Origin: Thiobacillus sp.
Lineage (GTDB): Bacteria > Pseudomonadota > Gammaproteobacteria > Burkholderiales > Thiobacillaceae
Assembly (NCBI GenBank): GCA_024710445.1
Contig: JANJUT010000043.1
Coordinates: forward strand, 1 to 20,747
Direction of reading: 5' to 3'
DNA: 20,747 bases
Shown: in pieces, positions 16,111-20,747 of the stretch
How the letters are laid out: each line of letters opens with the position of its first letter
How positions within the stretch are numbered: the first letter of the stretch is position 1
Notes under the pieces: model-generated
The model's input: only the letters and a program-made list of their open reading frames with translations
What the model was told of the DNA's origin: nothing
Databases searched by the model: none
Position numbers and translations under genes: made by a program

Positions 16111-17964
16111 TTATTTGTAAACCGTAACGGACCGGGTGGTGACGTTGCCCGTGTTGTCGGTAACCTGCACCGTGACCGTGTGGGCACCGCTGACCACTTT
16201 ACGGGTATTCCAGTTGTAGCGGAGCGAACTGCCATACGCAGTGGCCACTTCTTTGCCGTCGATCGACAGCGAGATCTTGGCAACACTCTGGTTGTCTGTG
16301 GCGCTCACGTTAATCGTCTGCTTGCCACCGGAGAGGCTCATGCCATCCGTGAGGTTGAAGCTTCCGATCGTGGGTGCAGCGCTGTCGTTGCCAACCGTGA
16401 CCGTAACGGGTTGCGACTCCCTGCGATTACCCGCTGCGTCCACCGCCAGCACTCTCAGGCTGTAACTGCCATCAGCCTTGCCTGTGGTATCCCATGCGAA
16501 TGCAAATGGTGCCAGCTCGTCTGTGGCGACCAATTGACCATTCACGTGAAGTTCGACGCGCACGACGCCTACATTGTCGGAAGACTCGATATCGATCGGC
16601 ACCACACCGGATACCTGCCCGCCCGTGGGTGACGCGATGCTGACGGATGGGGGTTGAGTGTCGACCACGACGATCGGCTTGGCTGCCAGAACCGCAGCCG
16701 CCGCATTGACGCGACCGAAACCGTAGTATTGATCATAACCAGATGACCCGAGATCGATGCTCTTCCCGGTCAGGAAACGGTCTACATCGGCGGGGGTCAG
16801 CTTGCTGTTGGCCGACAGCATCAACGCGGCCGTAGCGGCCACCACGGGACTGGCGAACGAAGTGCCGGAAGCGTTGGCATATCCCCCGCCTCGTGTCGAA
16901 GTGTAGATACTCACGCCAGGCGCAGACAGGTCGACATAGTCACCGTAGCTGGAAAAACTGGCGCGCACATCGTTTTTGTCTGTTGCCGCCACCGTCATCA
17001 ACGCATCATTCGACGCAATGTTTTCCAGTGCGCCACTGTTGCCGGCAGCCACCACCACGACCCCACCCTTGTTGCGCATATATTGCGCCGCCGCCTGAAT
17101 GGTCAAACTGCCCGACACACCGTTGTAACTGATGTTTGCAACTTTGGCGCCATGATCGGCTGCCCAGTAAATACCCTGCGCCACCGTGCTCCAATATGCG
17201 TAGCCATTGGGGTCGGCAATGCGCACCGGCATGATCCGGGCCCCCCAGGCCACACCCGCACTGCCCGCACCGTTATTCGCCGCCATCGCCACCACCCCGG
17301 CCACCGAGGTGCCGTGGCCATGGACATCCGCCGTGTTGGCGTTGTTGTCGAATACGTTCCAGCCGGGCACCATGTTCGCGGCCAGATCCGGATGCGTGCC
17401 ATCCACCCCGGTATCCAGGATGGCAACCGTGACACCGCTGCCATTGGCGCTGTCCCATGCAGTGGGTGCCTGGATTTTCGGCAGCGCCCAACTGCTGCCG
17501 TAGGCTGGATCCGTCACCGACCCGGCGTGGGCCACGGCCATATCCAGTTCGACATATTTGAGGCGGCGATTCTTGCGCAGCTCCTTCATGGTCGCCAGTT
17601 CATCGGCGCCCGCAGGCAATTCGACAACATGCGTATTCAATTGCCGAATATAGCCTTTGGAACGGCCCTTGAATGGCTTCAGCGCCTGATCGAATTCACC
17701 TGCCGGCAAGCCGGCACGCGGCGCCACCAGCAAGCGCCCCCTGGCCCATCCCAGATAGGGCTGAACCCTGGCGGGAGCAGCAGCCGGCGCCACGGCATTG
17801 TCATTGCCCCGAGCCTTGCCGGAGGGAGCCGCATGACTAAAACCCGCATAGCCCATCAAGGCCGCCACCAGCGCAAGACACAAGGTAAAACCCGGTGCGG
17901 TACCTGTTTGGTAGCTGCAGCGGCTATTGGTTGAACGGACGGGGAACGGGCATTGGTGTGACAT
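16111..17964 (-). CDS. Secreted subtilisin-like serine protease (S8) with two Ig-like domains
   Basis: A 617-residue exported protease. After a long basic n-region comes a hydrophobic signal core (FTLCLALVAALMGYAGFSHA, about 26-45). A propeptide-like segment spans roughly 70-145. The S8 domain has its triad at D184 (AILDTGVDGTHPDL), H217 (VHGHGTSVAG) and S369 (GTSFASPVVA), with the oxyanion Asn N309 (AAGNSG). Two beta-sandwich repeats follow at about 430-525 and 527-617, each starting D..PP/AP and ending AGN..SQPVTVTV or TGN..TRSVTVYK (Big_9-like). These usually serve binding or spacing outside the cell. There is no PEP-CTERM or lipobox. AGGAG precedes the ATG at 17964. The leader carries a cyclic di-GMP riboswitch, so production probably depends on the second messenger. 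Confidence 0.95.
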   Translation of the reverse strand: MSHQCPFPVRSTNSRCSYQTGTAPGFTLCLALVAALMGYAGFSHAAPSGKARGNDNAVAPAAAPARVQPYLGWARGRLLVAPRAGLPAGEFDQALKPFKGRSKGYIRQLNTHVVELPAGADELATMKELRKNRRLKYVELDMAVAHAGSVTDPAYGSSWALPKIQAPTAWDSANGSGVTVAILDTGVDGTHPDLAANMVPGWNVFDNNANTADVHGHGTSVAGVVAMAANNGAGSAGVAWGARIMPVRIADPNGYAYWSTVAQGIYWAADHGAKVANISYNGVSGSLTIQAAAQYMRNKGGVVVVAAGNSGALENIASNDALMTVAATDKNDVRASFSSYGDYVDLSAPGVSIYTSTRGGGYANASGTSFASPVVAATAALMLSANSKLTPADVDRFLTGKSIDLGSSGYDQYYGFGRVNAAAAVLAAKPIVVVDTQPPSVSIASPTGGQVSGVVPIDIESSDNVGVVRVELHVNGQLVATDELAPFAFAWDTTGKADGSYSLRVLAVDAAGNRRESQPVTVTVGNDSAAPTIGSFNLTDGMSLSGGKQTINVSATDNQSVAKISLSIDGKEVATAYGSSLRYNWNTRKVVSGAHTVTVQVTDNTGNVTTRSVTVYK

Positions 17965-18029
17965 GGGGACTCCTGGTTCAAAAAACTGCCTGAATCAGGG
18001 ACCAACGCACCAGCCAAAAAACGATTTTC

Positions 18030-18105
18030 TTCGGCAACCCCGCTATCTTTTGCAAGACCGGAAGCTTTGCGTCCCCACCTCGCGATGGGTTTGCCCTTGT
18101 ACAGG
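18030..18105 (-). promoter_or_regulatory. Cyclic di-GMP-I riboswitch (GEMM-I) in the protease leader
   Basis: Read on the minus strand the GEMM-I blocks appear in order: GGGCAAACC (18096-18088); hairpin P2 CCCATC-GCGA-GGTGGG (18089-18074) with a GNRA loop; GGACGCAAAGC (18074-18064); CCGG; hairpin P3 TCTT-GCAA-AAGA (18057-18046); and TAGCGGGGTTGCC (18045-18033). The positions that match G20, A47 and C92 of the Vibrio Vc2 aptamer are conserved, and GGCAA is complementary to the closing TTGCC. The aptamer ends about 66 bases before the protease ATG. After it, GCCGAAGAAA can pair with TTTTTTGGC and overlaps the closing strand, so a switching element is plausible. The direction of control cannot be read with certainty. 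Confidence 0.92.
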
Positions 18106-18168
18106 TTATCAACAGTAACGACGAAATTTCGACGGACTTTAGGCTTGGGAAATAAAACCGTTAAAAAT

Positions 18169-18198
18169 AATATATTTAAATTTCAATCGGTTAACCAA
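18169..18198 (-). promoter_or_regulatory. Possible sigma-70 promoter for the protease transcript
   Basis: On the minus strand TTGGTT (18198-18193) and TATATT (18174-18169) are 18 bases apart in an AT-rich tract. This would start transcription some 60 bases before the riboswitch. The -35 match is weak. Confidence 0.35.
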
Positions 18199-18222
18199 TT
18201 CATACCTGAACAACACCGCCAA

Positions 18223-18241
18223 AGTGTGAAATTTTCACACT
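18223..18241. promoter_or_regulatory. 19-bp perfect palindrome, candidate activator site
   Basis: AGTGTGAAATTTTCACACT has 9-base arms around one central T. It lies about 25 bases upstream of the proposed -35 of the protease promoter, where an activator would bind. It resembles CRP sites but has TGTGA-N5-TCACA rather than N6. Confidence 0.4.
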
Positions 18242-18313
18242 CGACCAATCCGGTTTCAGCAGCCATCCACATCCATCGATTCCGCGGTCGAGACCCGCCT
18301 TTCGTCACCCATG

Positions 18314-18342
18314 AAAAAAGCGCCGACACGCGGCGCTTTTTT
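18314..18342. terminator. Bidirectional Rho-independent terminator
   Basis: Six A, then GCGCCG-ACACG-CGGCGC, then six T. The A and T tracts on both sides let it act on either strand. It lies 17 bases after the stop of the second PEP-CTERM gene and separates it from the protease leader. Confidence 0.92.
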
Positions 18343-18359
18343 GTCGAACCAACGCGTTT

Positions 18360-19031
18360 TCAGGACAGCTTGCGACGCGCTGCAAATCCAACCAGCCCCA
18401 AACCGGCCAGCAACATGGCATAGGTTTCGGGTTCGGGGATGGCGGCGATCGATCCGGCACCGGCCTCACGTCCGAATACTGTCATGTGCGAAAGATTAGG
18501 GATTTGACCACCTTTATTCTCGAAGACAATGGTGAAAGTGCCGCCATCCGTACCATCGACGACGACATTATCGAATCCCCACAAGGCGTACCTGTCACTC
18601 GCCTTCAAAGCCACCACAAAATCGAGAGCAACAGGAAAGTTCAATGGGAAACTGCCATTCGTGTCTGTACCCGTAAGCGTCCAGTTTCCGCCAGTAGTGG
18701 TAGGTGCGGCTACCGTGAACTCAAGGCCCATCCAGGTAGCATTTGATGCATCGGTTGAATCCAGATAGGCCCAGTTATTTCCCCAGGTCAGATTCAAGCC
18801 ATTTACATCCGCAGCGCTATTAATATTACCGCCTACTACCCCGTAACAGTCATTAGAAATCATGCTGTTGAGCGTCACATTCCCGACGGTAAGTCCATCG
18901 GTAGCCGTAGCACCCGAGCAATAACCCGGCGTAAAAATGGCTTGGGTTGCCTGGGCCTGAGAGGCGACCCCCATCATTCCGACAGCGACCAGCGCGCCCA
19001 ACACGGCGCAATTCATTTTTTGATGCTTCAT
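18360..19031 (-). CDS. Secreted PEP-CTERM sorting domain protein
   Basis: A 223-residue exported protein. The signal peptide is MKHQKMNCAVLGALVAVGMM then GVASQAQA. The C-terminus, IPEPETYAMLLAGLGLVGFAARRKLS, is a canonical exosortase sorting signal: PEP, a hydrophobic helix, then basic residues. Between them lies a beta-rich domain with GNWTLTGTDTNGSFPLNFP and YALWGFDNVVVDGTDGGTFTIVF, typical of this class and without a known enzyme motif. Two cysteines (CSGATA and NDCYGV) could form a disulfide. A strong GGAGGAGAG Shine-Dalgarno fixes the ATG at 19031. A sigma-54-type promoter about 110 bases upstream fits the known RpoN/PrsR control of PEP-CTERM genes. The likely role is in matrix or cell surface; the exact function is unknown. 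Confidence 0.93.
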   Translation of the reverse strand: MKHQKMNCAVLGALVAVGMMGVASQAQATQAIFTPGYCSGATATDGLTVGNVTLNSMISNDCYGVVGGNINSAADVNGLNLTWGNNWAYLDSTDASNATWMGLEFTVAAPTTTGGNWTLTGTDTNGSFPLNFPVALDFVVALKASDRYALWGFDNVVVDGTDGGTFTIVFENKGGQIPNLSHMTVFGREAGAGSIAAIPEPETYAMLLAGLGLVGFAARRKLS

Positions 19032-19141
19032 AACTCTCCTCCAATCCGTTTGTTCTGGATGCTTCGTCACATTCCCTCACTCTGCGTTGAAGTGAATGCA
19101 TGCGTGTTATTACAGCCTGTTATGATCCGCCCAAAGCAAAA

Positions 19142-19157
19142 TGCAAAATGCGTACCA
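19142..19157 (-). promoter_or_regulatory. Sigma-54 (-24/-12) promoter of the PEP-CTERM gene
   Basis: The minus strand reads TGGTACGCATTTTGCA, matching TGGCAC-N5-TTGCA with one change and the exact GG-to-GC spacing. It lies about 110 bases upstream of the ATG at 19031. I see no competing sigma-70 promoter. Confidence 0.65.
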
Positions 19158-19270
19158 GAAACAATTTCCAGTCAATAAAATCTGATTCTGATTTGTTTTT
19201 GTTGAGAAAAACAACGCGCTCTTGCCCGTTTACAAAGCTTCAAACATTCAAGCCTGTAAAAAATACCGAC

Positions 19271-19297
19271 AAAAAAAGCACCCCGCAGGGTGCTTTT
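19271..19297 (-). terminator. Rho-independent terminator of the eRF1-like gene
   Basis: On the minus strand GCACCC-TGCG-GGGTGC is followed by seven T. The hairpin is a perfect 6-bp stem. It lies 39 bases after the stop at 19336. Four T on the plus side make weak bidirectional action possible. Confidence 0.9.
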
Positions 19298-19335
19298 CCC
19301 GAATATCCCTTCCTGAAGCAAGGGAATACGTTTGG

Positions 19336-19725
19336 CTACTGCGACAGCATCCGGTCCTTGGCCACAAAGTACTTGCGGGCATAAGCCACCAGTTGGGCGT
19401 CGCTCGGATGGTCCACCGTTTCCACCCCAACCACCTGCTTGGTGGCTTCATGGTCGTGGGAATGGATATGCTTGATCAGTTCGAGCTTGGCCTGGCCGGG
19501 GCCGACGATCAGGACCTCGGCGGCGCCTTTCATGGCTTCCACGATCTCATGATAGTAATGCTGGTCCTCGGGCTGGCGGCTGCCGCTGACCGACCCGCGC
19601 TTGCGGTGGAGATTGCGGTGTGGCGTGGCCGGGCTCACCACGGATTTTTCGACATCATCCGGGCTGATGTGCATGACATGGGCTTCATTGTGATCGAGCC
19701 AGACGACTGCATGGTAGTGAGACAT
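19336..19725 (-). CDS. Small eRF1/Pelota domain-3-like protein (translational machinery protein type)
   Basis: A 129-residue soluble protein that starts MSHYHAVVWLDHNEAHVMHI and has the core strand-loop AEVLIVGPGQAKLELIKHIH. That pattern resembles the C-terminal domain of eRF1/Pelota release factors and the bacterial family annotated as 'translational machinery protein' or host-attachment-like. It lacks the other eRF1 domains, so a release-factor role is not implied. The His-rich HIHSHDHEATK and HRNLHRKRGS segments are notable. AAAGGG lies before the ATG at 19725. It appears to be a single-gene unit with its own terminator. The function is unknown. Confidence 0.8.
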   Translation of the reverse strand: MSHYHAVVWLDHNEAHVMHISPDDVEKSVVSPATPHRNLHRKRGSVSGSRQPEDQHYYHEIVEAMKGAAEVLIVGPGQAKLELIKHIHSHDHEATKQVVGVETVDHPSDAQLVAYARKYFVAKDRMLSQ

Positions 19726-19827
19726 TGTTTCCCTTTCGTTGAGTGAAATCTTCCTGCTTTCAGTTTAGGGCGCTCAGGCGGGTATTCAAGAGTGAGGGGT
19801 CGTCTTTTGGACGCTCCCTCATCGTGC

Positions 19828-20747
19828 CTACTTCACCGCTTCCTTCAACTGATCCAGGATAGCCGGGTTTTCCAGGGTGGAGATGTCCTGGGTGATTTCC
19901 TCGCCCTTGGCGATCGCTCGCAGCAAACGCCGCATGATCTTGCCGGAACGGGTTTTTGGCAGGTTGTCGCCAAAACGGATTTCATCAGGCTTGGCGATGG
20001 GACCGATTTCCCTGGCCACCCAGTTGCGCAATTCAACGGCAATGTTGCGCGCTTCCTCGCCGCCAGGACGCGTCCCTTTCAGCACCACATACGCCACTAC
20101 CGCTTCGCCCTTGATGTCATGCGGACGCCCCACCACGGCAGCCTCGGCCACGCGCGGGTTGGACACCAGCGCGGATTCGATCTCCATGGTACCCAAGCGG
20201 TGGCCGGATACGTTCAGCACGTCGTCGATGCGGCCCATGATCCAGAAATAGCCGTCCTTGTCGCGATGCGCCGAATCACCGGCAAGATAGGTCTTGCCGC
20301 CAAGTTCCTCGGGAAAATAGGTCTTGAGGAAGCGTTCGGGATCGCCCCACAGGGTACGCAACTGCGACGGGAAGGGCCGCTGGATCACCAGAAAGCCGCC
20401 CTGGCCCTTTTCCACCGGATGCCCGGCCTCGTCAGTGATCGCGGTCATGATGCCGGGCAGCGGCAAGGTACAGGAGCCAGGTTTGGTCGGCACCGCGCCG
20501 GGCAAGGGCGCGATCATGTTGGCGCCGGTTTCGGTCTGCCACCAGGTATCTACAATCGGGCAGCGCCCGCCGCCGATGACCTCGTGATACCACATCCAGG
20601 CCTCGGGGTTGATCGGCTCGCCCACCGTGCCGAGCAGACGCAACGACGACAGGTCGAACTTGGCGGGCTGGTGCGCGCCCAGCTTGATCAGGCTGCGGAT
20701 CGCGGTCGGCGCAGTGTAGAAGGTGGTGACCTTGTGCTTCTCGACGG
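19828..20747 (-). CDS. acs: Acetyl-CoA synthetase, C-terminal part (cut by window end)
   Basis: The enzyme activates acetate with ATP and CoA through an acetyl-adenylate. About 306 residues are inside the window; the N-terminal half lies beyond it. Visible adenylate-forming motifs are [28 protein letters not shown], the acetate/ATP-site [18 protein letters not shown], the hinge region [20 protein letters not shown], and the catalytic-lysine motif [15 protein letters not shown], whose Lys is the site of reversible acetylation in characterised Acs. The sequence ends [14 protein letters not shown], as expected for a full C-terminus. The frame is uninterrupted to the window edge, so the TTG-initiated short frame at 20643 is internal. 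Confidence 0.96.
   Translation of the reverse strand, partial: VEKHKVTTFYTAPTAIRSLIKLGAHQPAKFDLSSLRLLGTVGEPINPEAWMWYHEVIGGGRCPIVDTWWQTETGANMIAPLPGAVPTKPGSCTLPLPGIMTAITDEAGHPVEKGQGGFLVIQRPFPSQLRTLWGDPERFLKTYFPEELGGKTYLAGDSAHRDKDGYFWIMGRIDDVLNVSGHRLGTMEIESALVSNPRVAEAAVVGRPHDIKGEAVVAYVVLKGTRPGGEEARNIAVELRNWVAREIGPIAKPDEIRFGDNLPKTRSGKIMRRLLRAIAKGEEITQDISTLENPAILDQLKEAVK

Noticed and set aside
18223..18241. Canonical CRP site
   Set aside because: Half-sites TGTGA and TCACA are separated by 5 rather than 6 bases, so a standard CRP site is not supported; kept only as a generic palindrome.

Overview
The window looks like a chromosomal segment of a betaproteobacterium, probably of the Nitrosomonadales/Gallionellaceae/Thiobacillaceae kind. 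This rests on the yebC-ruvC-ruvA cluster, the yhdP - nitrilase-like - tldD gene order, two PEP-CTERM (exosortase-sorted) proteins, GC-rich coding DNA and several short repeat families typical of such genomes. The lineage is inferred from gene content only.

Layout. (1) 1-3966, minus strand: yebC, a four-helix-bundle (S23/IVP-type) gene, ruvC, ruvA and a membrane diguanylate cyclase, read in that order; a PlsX-like reading frame follows the cyclase stop at the window edge. The yebC frame is broken by an in-frame TAA at codon 31. The four-helix-bundle gene is bounded by inverted copies of a GCGTRAGGGGTRAG motif that also supply part of the ruvC N-terminus. (2) 4008-6624, plus strand: a ROK sugar kinase and a HerA/YjgR-like ATPase. 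(3) 6625-7639: an accessory patch made of two 69-bp direct repeats that flank a 523-bp integron-like gene cassette with a DUF695-like gene and an attC-like site at each end. (4) 7520-8440: a PEP-CTERM protein whose C-terminus has been overwritten by one of those repeats. (5) 8518-14837, minus strand: the conserved yhdP - carbon-nitrogen hydrolase - tldD run. (6) 14916-16051: hslR and a divergent NADPH-dependent FMN reductase. (7) 16059-18342: a secreted subtilisin-like protease with a long leader that carries a clear cyclic di-GMP-I (GEMM-I) riboswitch. (8) 18360-19157: a second PEP-CTERM protein with a sigma-54-type promoter. (9) 19271-19725: a small eRF1/Pelota-like protein. (10) 19828 to the window end: the C-terminal half of acetyl-CoA synthetase.

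How it fits together. Cyclic di-GMP appears twice: a synthase next to ruvA and a riboswitch in front of the secreted protease. The protease gene sits back to back in series with a PEP-CTERM gene, so surface or matrix remodelling under c-di-GMP control is a reasonable inference. The strongest unusual items are the riboswitch-controlled protease, the lone integron cassette without an integrase in the window, and the repeat-bounded four-helix-bundle cassette inserted into the Holliday-junction resolvase cluster.
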